NCBI RefSeq assembly: GCF_012641335.1
Contig: NZ_JABAID010000011.1
Span: forward strand, 1-64,000
DNA from: Novosphingobium sp. ERN07
GTDB taxonomy: Bacteria; Pseudomonadota; Alphaproteobacteria; Sphingomonadales; Sphingomonadaceae
Direction of reading: 5' to 3'
Length of the DNA: 64,000 nt
Shown here one piece after another: positions 1 through 8,464 of this stretch. Within the stretch, counting starts at the first letter, position 1, and each line of letters opens with the position of its first letter. The position numbers and the translations under genes are program-made. The notes under the pieces were generated by a model, which was given only the letters and a program-made list of their open reading frames with translations, made no database searches and had not been told where the DNA came from.

Positions 1-150
1 CTGCCTGACGGCCAGTTAGGGAACCTTACCCTTGTCGTTTTTGCCCAGAACCAGAAAACTGGCAATTCGGGCATGGCCCAGTTGCCAGTGCCCATCCGCT
101 GACGCGCCTTCACTCGATGCCGCAACAGTGCGGAAACGGAGCCCAAGACG

Positions 151-855
151 ATGGATGAAACCCGAACCGACCTTGGTGAATTGGGCGATGCTGCAGCAGT
201 TGCCAAACTGATAACGGTAACTGGGCTCTGTCTGGCAGACATCGGGTGTGGGCCGGCGCTGGCGTCCCGTGAGCTGGTAGGGCATGGCGCGCAGGTCGTC
301 GGCATTGAGCCCGACCCGATACAAGCCGAGAAGAACCGCCACGCCGTTGCCGTGCCGGGATTGTCCTTTCACGAAGGGCGCGCTGAACACCTACCGCTTG
401 CCGATGGCTCCATGGACGGCGTCCTGTTCTTTCGCTCGCTGCATCATGTGCCGATTGAGCAGATGGATGCGGCACTTGAAGAAGCGGTTCGGGTCCTCAA
501 ACCGGATACCGGGTGTCTTTGCATCGTGGAGCCGGGAATGACCGGCAGCCACTTCGCGGTCATGCGACCGTTCCATGACGAGACGCTGGTCCGGACCGAA
601 GCACAAGAAGCGCTCGCCCGCTTCTCCGGGAAATGGTTCCGACACGAGGCGCTCTACCAATACGTCCAGTACCCAAAGTACGCTGCATTTGATAATATGG
701 TCACGCGGGTGACCGGCCAGACATTCAACAGCATCTCACGCGACATGGTCGAAACCGATGCGGTGCGTGCATTGTTCGAGGCGGGCCGGTCGAACGAGGG
801 TGACTACGTTTTCGATCAGCCCATGCTGCTCAATCTTTACGGGGGCCGTATTTGA
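151..855 (+). CDS. Class I SAM-dependent methyltransferase
   Basis: This 234-residue protein has the Rossmann-fold methyltransferase signature. Motif I (LADIGCGPALAS) lies near residues 28-39, an acidic motif II residue in VVGIEPDP near 49-56, and a motif IV/post-I region (FFRSLHHVP) near 93-101, followed by VRVLKPDTG. It should transfer a methyl group from S-adenosylmethionine to an unknown substrate. The ATG start is preceded by CGGAG at about 10 nt. It is followed in the same direction by a cupin and a ferritin-like gene, so the three may form one unit. The family is clear; the substrate cannot be read from the sequence. Confidence 0.8.
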   Translation: MDETRTDLGELGDAAAVAKLITVTGLCLADIGCGPALASRELVGHGAQVVGIEPDPIQAEKNRHAVAVPGLSFHEGRAEHLPLADGSMDGVLFFRSLHHVPIEQMDAALEEAVRVLKPDTGCLCIVEPGMTGSHFAVMRPFHDETLVRTEAQEALARFSGKWFRHEALYQYVQYPKYAAFDNMVTRVTGQTFNSISRDMVETDAVRALFEAGRSNEGDYVFDQPMLLNLYGGRI

Positions 856-913
856 AATCCTGTAACCAAGCACATTTCACCATACCGTCCCATTCGGAAA
901 AGGAACTAGCATC

Positions 914-1309
914 ATGAAGGGCTTTGTCGATAACATCGAGCAGTTGACGGAAGACAACAACGACTTTCGCCGCGTGCTCTATACCGGACACAACCTGCAA
1001 CTCGTCCTCATGGCGATCCAGCCTGGGGATGAGATCGGCGAAGAAGTCCATGACGACCGCGACCAGTTTTTCCGCATCGAAGGCGGTACGGGAGAAATCT
1101 GGATCGATGGCGTCTGTAATACAGTTAAGGCGGACGATGGCATCATCGTACCCCAAGGTGCCCGTCACAATGTGATCAGCACAGGCTCTGAGCCTTTGCG
1201 TCTCTACACCATTTATGGTCCGCCCGAACATATCGATGGTACGGTTCACGCGACATGCGCCGCGGCAGCGTCTGCCCATGAGCACTTTGACGGGAAGACC
1301 ACTGAGTAA
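914..1309 (+). CDS. Cupin domain protein
   Basis: This 131-residue protein carries a single cupin barrel: a first metal-binding motif around GDEIGEEVHDDRDQFFRIEGGTGE (residues about 39-62) and a second around IVPQGARHNVISTG (about 78-91). His and Glu residues sit at the usual metal-ligand positions. Cupins of this size are often small metal-binding enzymes or sensors. A GGAA sequence lies about 10 nt before the ATG. It sits 58 nt after the methyltransferase, consistent with co-transcription. Substrate unknown. Confidence 0.8.
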   Translation: MKGFVDNIEQLTEDNNDFRRVLYTGHNLQLVLMAIQPGDEIGEEVHDDRDQFFRIEGGTGEIWIDGVCNTVKADDGIIVPQGARHNVISTGSEPLRLYTIYGPPEHIDGTVHATCAAAASAHEHFDGKTTE

Positions 1310-1360
1310 CCCAAAGCATCAGCCAAGCATCTGGCCGGCGCAAAATCAGGCTGAATTCAA

Positions 1361-1822
1361 ATGACGAATGGCGACCTTCGCAGGATCCTGGACGAAGCCC
1401 TCGAAGACGAGCGCAAGGCAGAGGCAACTTACGCTGCAGTTCTCGCAAAGTTCGGCGAAGTTCGGCCATTCAGCAACATCATCGATGCCGAACGGCGTCA
1501 TTCCTCGGCCATAGAACGCCAGATGGCCCGTCTCGGTTTCCCTATCCCACCCAACAACTGGGAAGGGCGCGCGCCAATTCCCGCATCACTGGCTGAAGCC
1601 TGCCGCGACGCCGTACAGGCCGAAGTCGAGAATATAGCGCTCTATGACCGCCTCTTGCCAACAATTGCCGACGGTACGGTCCGGCAAGTCCTCGAAAACT
1701 TGCAGGCCGCATCGCGCGACAACCATCTGCCTGCGTTCAGGCGCTGTCTTGCCCACGAAGACGGGAAGGGCGGTGGCGGATTCCGTCGATCAGGGCGGGG
1801 ACGTTGTATCGCCGGTGACTAG
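1361..1822 (+). CDS. Ferritin-like (DUF2202-type) protein
   Basis: This 153-residue, mostly helical protein has ferritin/rubrerythrin-like helices with Glu and His at spaced positions: LEDERKAEATY near 15-25, DAERRHSSAIERQM near 42-55, and AEVENIALYDRLL near 87-99. These are the typical ligands of a diiron four-helix bundle. The last 25 or so residues are Gly/Arg-rich and unlike the rest, so the natural C-terminus may have been altered. It is third in line with the methyltransferase and cupin and converges on tonB 46 nt away. A role in metal or oxidative homeostasis is an inference. Confidence 0.65.
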   Translation: MTNGDLRRILDEALEDERKAEATYAAVLAKFGEVRPFSNIIDAERRHSSAIERQMARLGFPIPPNNWEGRAPIPASLAEACRDAVQAEVENIALYDRLLPTIADGTVRQVLENLQAASRDNHLPAFRRCLAHEDGKGGGGFRRSGRGRCIAGD

Positions 1823-1868
1823 GCGGGGAAACCCGGAAGCTACCAGTGCTTCTGGAACGCCTGCTCGC

Positions 1869-2558
1869 TTAGCGAAAATCAATCGGTACGGTGAAATGCA
1901 GCTGGCTTGATGCGAGCCCGGATGGTGGTGCCGGAAATGCGCCCGACTGACGAATGACGCGCAGAGCAATCCGGTCCAAGTTGAAATTGCCGCTGGACCG
2001 AACAATGTCGAGAGCAAGCACCGCTCCATCCCGGTCCAGTTGGAACCTGACAGTCACAGTTCCCCTGGTCTGAACCCCGCGAGGCTTGTGCGCTGCAATA
2101 TGCCGCCAGATGATAGCTTGATAGTCGCGCAACACGTCATCTGCTGCCTCCACATGTGACGCGGCCGCGGGCGGCTGCGTCAACTCTACTGCCGCCTCGG
2201 CCGGTTTGACCGGCGCGGATGTGGCAGTAGGCGGCAGGGGCGCGGACAGGGTATTGCTGGGTGCAGCCAGTTGCTGGACGGACGCCTTGGTCAGGATAGG
2301 CGCGGCGACCTGCGCCTTCCTGGGCGACGGTGGTTCGGAGCGTGGAGGCGGCAAGGAAATCACGGTCAGGTGATGGACTGGCTTTTGATCGCTACCCTGC
2401 TTGGTTATTGTCAAATGCATCAGGCCGGCAAAGACAAGTATATGCAGTGTGATCGTGGCCAGTAACGCCGTGATCCGGGCACCGGTAGACGCCGGACCGG
2501 CGCGCGTTGCAAAGCGCGTACCGTCCGACAACTCCCGATGCCCGAAGCCCAAAATCAT
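1869..2558 (-). CDS. tonB: TonB energy transducer
   Basis: This 229-residue protein has TonB architecture: a short cytoplasmic N-terminus, one membrane helix (about residues 29-48), a Pro-rich periplasmic linker (about 65-140), and a TonB C-terminal domain with RGTVTVRFQLDRDGAV and LDRIALRVIRQSGAFPAPP. It couples the inner-membrane proton motive force to outer-membrane receptors. Its ATG overlaps the stop of the copper receptor gene by one base (TGATG), so the two are translationally coupled. This transducer is therefore probably dedicated to that receptor. Confidence 0.88.
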   Translation of the reverse strand: MILGFGHRELSDGTRFATRAGPASTGARITALLATITLHILVFAGLMHLTITKQGSDQKPVHHLTVISLPPPRSEPPSPRKAQVAAPILTKASVQQLAAPSNTLSAPLPPTATSAPVKPAEAAVELTQPPAAASHVEAADDVLRDYQAIIWRHIAAHKPRGVQTRGTVTVRFQLDRDGAVLALDIVRSSGNFNLDRIALRVIRQSGAFPAPPSGLASSQLHFTVPIDFR

Positions 2559-4705
2559 CAGAAGCTGGCGCTTATGCCGAAATTGACCGAGCGACCACGG
2601 CCCGGAACAGCCCTGCGCACCCCGTTCGCCTTGTAATCTCCCAGCGAGATCCCGCCCAACGGCAAGTCATATCCTGTGTCGAACAAGTTTTCCGCGTCAA
2701 CGCTAACCCGAACGATGCCCAGATCATAGGCAAACCGAAGGTTGACCAGCGCATAGTCATTAGTCCGCGGTTCGTTGCGGGTTAGGTCGACGCGAGTCTT
2801 TTCCGCCACCCATTCGGCCTCAAGGCTAGCTTCGAGCTTGCCTTGCCGGTGCTGGATGCCCAGTTTCACATCGAGCGGCATCTGGTGATAGAGCGCGCGC
2901 CCGCCACTCAGGTTCTGCCCATGGACATAGGTCAGCGATCCGGTGAGATCAGTGCCATTGGCGTTTTCACCCCGCCCCAACGCAACCCGGCCGGACAGGT
3001 CAACCCCGTAGAACTCAGCCTTCTGGTTGGCGAACTGCAACTGGACCCAGGGCGTGGGCATGCCCATCATTGTGGTCAGGTTCCTGACGAAGGTGGCATC
3101 AATGTAGTCGTTGACGTGGGTGTAGTAAGGCGCAATCCGCAGCGACCAGGCGTCATCGGCGCCCTTGAATTCCGCTGCGGCGCTAACCGTATCGGCTCGT
3201 TCTGGCTTGAGGTTCAGATTGCCGACATAGCCGTTGCCATCGCCGTACCACCCGATCATCCGGCTCGACATCGCCCCCCTGCCCCAACTGAAGCGCTCAT
3301 AGAGGTTGGGTGAGCGGGTCTTATGGGCATAGCCCAGCTCTATCGCGACCCCATCGGCCGGCGCATAGCTCACCAGAGCCGAGGCATTCCAGTTGTTGTC
3401 CCTCCGTGCATGACTGGCAGCGTTGAAGGCTGCGGCTGCCATCGCGTCGTCCATATTCATCATGCTGGTGGAATAAGGTTGAACGATGCCCGCGTTCATC
3501 GACACGCGGTCGAGACGCACACCGACCACGCTGGACAAACGGTCGCTCCAATGTGCCTCCCATTCGGCGAAGGCTCCAAGACGATTGCGATGCGCCGCAT
3601 TGATGTTCACGAAGGTGTTCGGCCCCATCATCATGTTGCCGGTAACCGGCGGCCAGTAATCATTGAGCCACTGGTGATGGTACTCGCCGCCGACGCGCAG
3701 CGTGTCGCGCGGTGATACCGGCAAGTCGAGCTTCAACGCAGTACTGAAGGTATGCACTTCGGTGACCATCGGCATGGACCCGGGCAGTTTGTCTTCGAGG
3801 AAATTCATCTCGTGATCAGTGTCGCGGTAATCGGCCGTGAACTTCACTGACCCCCAGTCGAACTCGCCATCATAGCCGGCATTGAGGAACCAGGACTTGT
3901 TCGATACCATGTCCATCGCCTGATTGGGGAAGCCTTCATAGGGCGAGAAGTGATAGCCTCCCTTCAGGCGGAACAAGCCAACTTGGCTTTGCAAGGCGAG
4001 CGCGAGCGCATGATCGGTCTTGGCGTATTCGCTTGAACGCACGAGGCCGCGATTGCTGCCGCCCTGATACTGATCCGCCTGAGTGTAGGACCCGGTATAA
4101 GTTGCGCTCAGCCGCTCATTGGCGAGCGTCAGCTGAGCCGAACCCCCGAAACCATTGCCGTTAGTGCGATAGAAGGCCGAGGCTTCGCCCGTCGCAAGGC
4201 CTCCGGGGCCGATGGCAAAGCGGGGCGCGGCGCTTTCGACAGCGATCACACCTCCGATGTTGTCCCCGCCCATGCTTACGGGTGCCACCCCAGGCACCAC
4301 CTTGATCGACTGGATCAACTGGGGGTTGGTGTAGGACAGCGGCGAATTCATGTCGTTGGGACAAGCCATGTCGATGGGATGGCCATCGACCGTTATGTTG
4401 AGGCGCTGCTCGGAAAGTCCGCGTATGGCAGGCATCGATGAAAAGCCGCCGCCGGCGTTCGCGCTCACCCCGGGAAGCTGCCGCAACAGGTCAGCTGTGT
4501 CGCTGGTCGAATTTTGTCGGCGGCGCAGGTCGTCACGCGTGAGTTCGCGCCCCGTGACAGGCGCCGTCACAATGGCATCCGCTCCCTTGTCCGAATCCAC
4601 CTCGACCGGGGGCAGCTGGGTGGCGTCTTGGGCATGGGCTGTGACGGGCAAGATTGATGACGAGAGGGCCAGGAATGCGCGGAACGCGCTGATGGGAGTT
4701 GTCAT
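2558..4705 (-). CDS. TonB-dependent copper receptor (OprC/NosA-like)
   Basis: This 715-residue outer-membrane beta-barrel has a signal peptide (residues 1-25), a plug domain (about 50-165) and a C-terminal barrel ending in Phe (FGISASF). The plug contains the MACPNDMNSPLSY motif typical of the OprC/NosA copper receptor family. Several external loops are Met- and His-rich (MMMGPNT, TTMMGMPTP, MMNMDDAM), which fits Cu binding. The cluster also encodes PCu(A)C, SCO and TonB, so copper import for cuproenzymes is the best reading. A 44-nt gap separates it from the SCO gene upstream, so it may share that transcript or have its own promoter. Confidence 0.88.
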   Translation of the reverse strand: MTTPISAFRAFLALSSSILPVTAHAQDATQLPPVEVDSDKGADAIVTAPVTGRELTRDDLRRRQNSTSDTADLLRQLPGVSANAGGGFSSMPAIRGLSEQRLNITVDGHPIDMACPNDMNSPLSYTNPQLIQSIKVVPGVAPVSMGGDNIGGVIAVESAAPRFAIGPGGLATGEASAFYRTNGNGFGGSAQLTLANERLSATYTGSYTQADQYQGGSNRGLVRSSEYAKTDHALALALQSQVGLFRLKGGYHFSPYEGFPNQAMDMVSNKSWFLNAGYDGEFDWGSVKFTADYRDTDHEMNFLEDKLPGSMPMVTEVHTFSTALKLDLPVSPRDTLRVGGEYHHQWLNDYWPPVTGNMMMGPNTFVNINAAHRNRLGAFAEWEAHWSDRLSSVVGVRLDRVSMNAGIVQPYSTSMMNMDDAMAAAAFNAASHARRDNNWNASALVSYAPADGVAIELGYAHKTRSPNLYERFSWGRGAMSSRMIGWYGDGNGYVGNLNLKPERADTVSAAAEFKGADDAWSLRIAPYYTHVNDYIDATFVRNLTTMMGMPTPWVQLQFANQKAEFYGVDLSGRVALGRGENANGTDLTGSLTYVHGQNLSGGRALYHQMPLDVKLGIQHRQGKLEASLEAEWVAEKTRVDLTRNEPRTNDYALVNLRFAYDLGIVRVSVDAENLFDTGYDLPLGGISLGDYKANGVRRAVPGRGRSVNFGISASF

Positions 4706-4749
4706 GATTTTCCTTTCTCGATGAATGACGAATTCGAAAATTGAGCGGA

Positions 4750-5394
4750 TCAGCCGATCAGGCGTTTGAGTTTCTCAAGCGCGGTCGCGTCTGATTCCTG
4801 GGTGTCGATTGTCCCTGCGAACGCGCCCTTGGCGGTCATCAGGTAGATCGCAGCGGTATGGTCGATCGTGTAGTCGCCGCCCGGCTGCGGCACTTTGGCC
4901 GAGTAGACGCCATAGCCCTTCTTGATCTGCTCAAGCTGGGCGTCGGTCCCGGTAAGGCCAATGATCGGCGTGCCGAACAGCGCAACGTAGTTGCCAAGGT
5001 CGGCCGGTTTGTCGTGGCCGGGATCGACCGAGACGAAGACGATGCTGAACTTCATGCCGTCCGGCCCGAGTTGCTTTCTCAGCCGCGCCATGCGGGCAAG
5101 GCTGGTCGGGCAGACATCCGGGCAGCGAGTGAAGCCGAAGAAGATCGCGTAAGGCTTTCCCGCCAACGTCTTCTCCGTAACGGTCGAGCCGTCCGGAGCA
5201 GTCAGGCTGAACGGCCCGCCGAAGGCGTTTGTGTAGCCGCTGGCAGGCTCTCCGGCACCCGTCCCTCCGCGCGTGAGGGTGGCTGCGGCAAGCACTCCCA
5301 GAACAAGAAGCACGACAAGCCAGAGAATCCAGCGCGGTGAACCATTGTCAGCGGTTTCGGCGGGCTCGAATGGTTCGGGATCAGTGGCTTGCAT
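4750..5394 (-). CDS. SCO1/SenC family copper chaperone
   Basis: This 214-residue protein has an N-terminal membrane anchor (about residues 22-41) and a periplasmic thioredoxin-like domain. The SCO copper motif FTRCPDVCP provides two cysteines at about 91 and 95, and the distal histidine is in YTIDHTAAIYL (about 179). It would deliver Cu to the CuA centre of cytochrome oxidase or act as a thiol reductase. Its start overlaps the end of the PCu(A)C gene by 14 nt; the two proteins act together in CuA assembly in other bacteria. Confidence 0.9.
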   Translation of the reverse strand: MQATDPEPFEPAETADNGSPRWILWLVVLLVLGVLAAATLTRGGTGAGEPASGYTNAFGGPFSLTAPDGSTVTEKTLAGKPYAIFFGFTRCPDVCPTSLARMARLRKQLGPDGMKFSIVFVSVDPGHDKPADLGNYVALFGTPIIGLTGTDAQLEQIKKGYGVYSAKVPQPGGDYTIDHTAAIYLMTAKGAFAGTIDTQESDATALEKLKRLIG

Positions 5395-5872
5395 GGCCGC
5401 CCTCCATCGGACCGGTCGAGCCGACTGGTTGCACAGCGAATTGCACGGTGACGTTGCCTGCGCGCTGGAAGCGAAGCGTCACCGGAATGCGTTCGCCCTG
5501 CCGGAGTTGCCGCCTCAGACCCATGAACATGAGGTGATAGCCGCCGGACTTCAGTTCGACCGAACCCTTGGCCGGGACGGCAATGCCATCGGTGACTTGC
5601 CGCATGCGCATAACGCCGCCGTCCATCGTCATGGTGTGAAGCTGGACCTCTGCGGCGACTGGACTTGTGCCGGAAAGGAGGCGGTCATCACGAGTGCCGC
5701 TGTTGGCGATGGTCAGGAAGCCGCCGCCAACGGCCTGTCCGACCGCGGTTTCCCGCGACCAGGGGTGCTGGATGGAAAGCACGCCAGAGCGGTAGCCGTG
5801 GGCCGCGGCTGCGCTTGCCATCAGAGTGACTACGGCGCCAAGCGCCAGCGCCTTGGGAGAAATGCTCATCAT
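5381..5872 (-). CDS. Periplasmic PCu(A)C copper chaperone
   Basis: This 163-residue protein is read from the first of two tandem ATG codons (MMSISPKALALG), which has GGAG about 9 nt upstream; a longer frame lacks a ribosome site. It has a cleavable signal peptide ending near AAAAHG, then the PCu(A)C domain with conserved His and Met ligands in VQLHTMTMDGGVMRM and GGYHLMFMGL. It binds Cu(I) in the periplasm and hands it to SCO. The start shares ATGA with the stop of the small frame upstream, suggesting coupling. The His-rich C-terminus (GGHASH) may add metal binding. Confidence 0.88.
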   Translation of the reverse strand: MMSISPKALALGAVVTLMASAAAAHGYRSGVLSIQHPWSRETAVGQAVGGGFLTIANSGTRDDRLLSGTSPVAAEVQLHTMTMDGGVMRMRQVTDGIAVPAKGSVELKSGGYHLMFMGLRRQLRQGERIPVTLRFQRAGNVTVQFAVQPVGSTGPMEGGHASH

Positions 5873-6066
5873 ATTGGAAACTCCGTCTCGGCGGAGCAGG
5901 CAGAGACCACCTGTGCCGCAAATTGGTGGGTTGGTTCGATCAGGCCGAGGCCAAACGCCGCGTCGGTGCCCCGGGCAAACATGCATAGGGAGATCAGCAG
6001 CCAGGTACGGCGGCGGAAGTGCTGCAACCGCCGGTGGCGCTCATCGGAAACGAAAAAGATGCCCAT
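5869..6066 (-). CDS. Small hypothetical protein in copper operon
   Basis: This 65-residue frame starts 3 nt after the DUF2244 stop, and its TGA overlaps the ATG of the PCu(A)C gene (ATGA). That tight fit on both sides is the main support. It has one hydrophobic stretch (WLLISLCMFARG, about 22-33) and three cysteines or histidines that could bind metal. I recognise no family. It could be a short membrane peptide, or only a coupling leader for the chaperone. Confidence 0.45.
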   Translation of the reverse strand: MGIFFVSDERHRRLQHFRRRTWLLISLCMFARGTDAAFGLGLIEPTHQFAAQVVSACSAETEFPI

Positions 6067-6069
6067 TGT

Positions 6070-6600
6070 TCAGCACCCCCGCGTCTGCGCGAGGGCTGCA
6101 GCCACCAGCGGCGCAACGGCGCGGCGTTCATCGAGGCTGAGGCAACGCCCGAACTCGATCGAGACGTCCCGCCCTCGCAGGAACAGGCGCAGATCGGATG
6201 GACTGCGGCCTTCGGCTGCAAGCCTCATCCAGAAGGCCGGAAGTTCGATCTGCTGCCCTGCGCTGTCACGATGCCGGACCCTGCCTTCGGCAAGTTCGAG
6301 CGTCTCGCTGGCTGGCCGGGACTTGCCATGCCGTTCGAGTGCGAACGTCAGGCCTGCCATCGCCAGGATCGAGAATGCAGGGACCAGCCAGTGGCCATGC
6401 AAGGCTGGCCCGATACTGGTCACGATGAACAGCAAAGCGATGACGCTGAAACATACCCGCGCTTCCTGCGTCAGGTGTGAGCTGTTCTCCTGCATATGCA
6501 GGATGAGGGGCTCCGAAGCGCCCCGGTCGGGCACCGCAACCAGCTTTTCAGGCTGGGGTGCCCAGGGCCGTTCGGATGAACGGCACAGTAATTCGTACAT
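6070..6600 (-). CDS. DUF2244 membrane protein
   Basis: This 176-residue protein has two adjacent hydrophobic segments (about residues 51-66 and 70-87, CFSVIALLFIVTSIG then HWLVPAFSILAMAGLTFAL), followed by a soluble part with ERHGK, VRHRDSAGQ and RDVSIEFGRCLS. This matches the DUF2244 pattern often found beside cytochrome oxidase or copper genes. The molecular role is unknown; an accessory function in oxidase or copper metabolism is inferred from context. Confidence 0.7.
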   Translation of the reverse strand: MYELLCRSSERPWAPQPEKLVAVPDRGASEPLILHMQENSSHLTQEARVCFSVIALLFIVTSIGPALHGHWLVPAFSILAMAGLTFALERHGKSRPASETLELAEGRVRHRDSAGQQIELPAFWMRLAAEGRSPSDLRLFLRGRDVSIEFGRCLSLDERRAVAPLVAAALAQTRGC

Positions 6601-6678
6601 GGAAATGTGCTCCGGCTAGGCCGGTGCACGCGCAAAATGGGCGCAGGACCGGCCGGTCCGACAAATCGGTTCAGATTG

Positions 6679-7083
6679 TCAGAGGAGCGCCGGCGGTCCG
6701 CGCAGTGGCGGCCGGAGGTAGAAGAAGGGACTGGGAAGAGCGCCGCGCACTGGCACAAAGCCAAGTGCAAGGATGAAAGCCAGCGCGAGGCCGAGAAGCG
6801 CCTGATCTGCACCCGATACCGAGGCCATCGAGAGCGTTGAGAACGGGCAATCACCCTTTCCTTGCTTACTGCTCGAGTCGCTAGGCTCACCCTTCATCGG
6901 AATGACGAGTTGCTTGGTGAGCGAGTGCCCAAATCCATCGCTACAGATTTGGACGGTCAGGACCTTGGAGTTCTGGGCTATCATGAAGCCAGACGGCACC
7001 ACTACCTTCATGCAGAGCGAAGCCATGACCAGCACGAAGGCCATGACCCGGTGTCGCATAAAGAAGGTGCGCAAGCGGTTCAT
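6679..7083 (-). CDS. DUF2946 protein
   Basis: This 134-residue protein has an N-terminal hydrophobic segment (about 13-33) ending in PSGFM, a central VQICSDGFGHSL region, a GDCPFSTLSMAS motif with conserved Cys, a second hydrophobic segment (about 95-113), and a LRPPLRGPPALL tail. This is the DUF2946 pattern, a family usually encoded with copper chaperones and TonB-dependent copper receptors. It is the first gene of the minus-strand copper cluster, 78 nt upstream of DUF2244. GGGGCAG precedes the ATG. Confidence 0.78.
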   Translation of the reverse strand: MNRLRTFFMRHRVMAFVLVMASLCMKVVVPSGFMIAQNSKVLTVQICSDGFGHSLTKQLVIPMKGEPSDSSSKQGKGDCPFSTLSMASVSGADQALLGLALAFILALGFVPVRGALPSPFFYLRPPLRGPPALL

Positions 7084-7202
7084 ATCGGCTGCCCCTAATA
7101 GACTCGCGCGACCTTGTCACCATTGCAATGTTGGCGGGACACACGAATGCAGCACATACAACGACAGATTTACACCGGCTCCAATTGATCTAACCTGCCT
7201 TC
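7084..7202. promoter_or_regulatory. Divergent promoter region, copper operon / amidoligase
   Basis: This 119-bp gap separates two divergent units and must hold the copper cluster promoter on the minus strand. It contains a perfect 10-bp palindrome CATTGCAATG at 7121-7130. I cannot match it to a known copper regulator box, so calling it an operator is a guess. Confidence 0.4.
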
Positions 7203-8453
7203 ATGTCGATCTTTTCAACCTGGCGAGCGGGTTTCGAGATTGAGGTAATCCTTGGTGACCTCGATGACCCGGTTTTTGAGCGAGAATTGCGCGAACACGG
7301 TCCGATGGACCAAGCCTCTCCGAAATTTTGTCAGGCTGTCGCCCGTGCTCTGCGCAAGGAAACTGGGCGCTCTTGGACCGCGCCCACAACTTCCTCGCCC
7401 CGAACCGGCTTCTTCGTCGTCCCGGAGTACGGCCTCGATCCGTTAAACTGGCCAAAGGATCGGCTTGCTGGCGTCGAACTGCTGACTCCTCCGCTACCGC
7501 TCGAAGAAGCTGAACTGGTTCGTTGCGAGATCATTGATGCGATCGACACGATCGACGGAGATTTCAATTTCGTTTCGAATGATTGTGCAGAGGAATGTGG
7601 CTGGCACATCAACATCGATGCCGGAACGAGTCTGCGTCTTGATCCGAACAAGTTTATTGTCGGTGTGGATGAACTTCTTTTGCTTGCTAGAAATAATCGG
7701 CTATTCTCAACCTATACCGGCATCCAACGCCATGCGGTAGGTATCCCTCTCTTGCGACACTTCGGTCAAGATCCGAATGCGGCGTTCCTTCAGGGCTCGG
7801 CACTTTCCAACTTTCTCGACCGTTGCGCCGGCCGAGACAAAGGCTACGCAGCCAACTTTGCCAAACTCGCCAATGGATATGTCGAACTTCGGCACTTTAG
7901 TGCCCAAACCTTCTTCAATGGGCGCCCGCTCGAACAGGAACTCGAACGCATTCCAAGCGCGTTTGAAGTCTGGTTCAGTCAGGAGGATCAGCTGGACGAA
8001 GCCTTTCTCCGCAAATTCAGACTTCTCGCCGCTTGGCTTGATCGCAATCGCCAGGCGATCTCGTGGGATCTTGGGGGTGGGGTCGTCGCCGCAACTGGGC
8101 AAGTCCTGTTCGGTGACCAACCAATCGGACAACTAACATTAAATGGTTTAACCAAACTCGAGCTGTACGGACGCCGAGAGTACGAAATCATTGCGGCAAT
8201 TAGAGATATCCAACTCCCTGACGTACCTGAAGCAATTGCCCTCCTTGCGCTCGACCTCGCTGAATTGAGAAATCTCGGCATTCGTGAACGCGTAAGCGCA
8301 AACAAGGACTTTCAAAGCACAGTCGTTCAGCTCGCAAAGCGTCTGAAAACAATGCCTAACCTCGCCAGTGAACGACAATTAGTGACTCTTGCAGCCGCAC
8401 AACGGCAACGAGAAGAATTTTACGACAATTCCATTGTTCAGGCCAAAAACTGA
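7203..8453 (+). CDS. Amidoligase family protein (putative)
   Basis: This 416-residue protein resembles the amidoligase branch of the glutamine-synthetase/GCS superfamily. It has an N-terminal FEIEV motif (E12, E14), GVELLTPPLPLEEAE (about 90-104), CGWHINIDAG (about 133-142, with the metal-binding His), and YVELRHFS (about 225-232). These enzymes form amide bonds between carboxylates and amines using ATP. No peptide, peptidase or nucleotidyltransferase partner is encoded next to it; the next gene is a convergent recombinase 11 nt away. Lower GC in its second half than in the backbone suggests transfer. Substrate unknown. Confidence 0.65.
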   Translation: MSIFSTWRAGFEIEVILGDLDDPVFERELREHGPMDQASPKFCQAVARALRKETGRSWTAPTTSSPRTGFFVVPEYGLDPLNWPKDRLAGVELLTPPLPLEEAELVRCEIIDAIDTIDGDFNFVSNDCAEECGWHINIDAGTSLRLDPNKFIVGVDELLLLARNNRLFSTYTGIQRHAVGIPLLRHFGQDPNAAFLQGSALSNFLDRCAGRDKGYAANFAKLANGYVELRHFSAQTFFNGRPLEQELERIPSAFEVWFSQEDQLDEAFLRKFRLLAAWLDRNRQAISWDLGGGVVAATGQVLFGDQPIGQLTLNGLTKLELYGRREYEIIAAIRDIQLPDVPEAIALLALDLAELRNLGIRERVSANKDFQSTVVQLAKRLKTMPNLASERQLVTLAAAQRQREEFYDNSIVQAKN

Positions 8454-8464
8454 ATGCCACAACA

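Noticed and set aside
5273..6619. Long plus-strand frame of 448 residues
   Set aside because: It lies wholly antisense to the SCO, PCu(A)C and DUF2244 genes and has Arg/Ser-rich composition without motifs.
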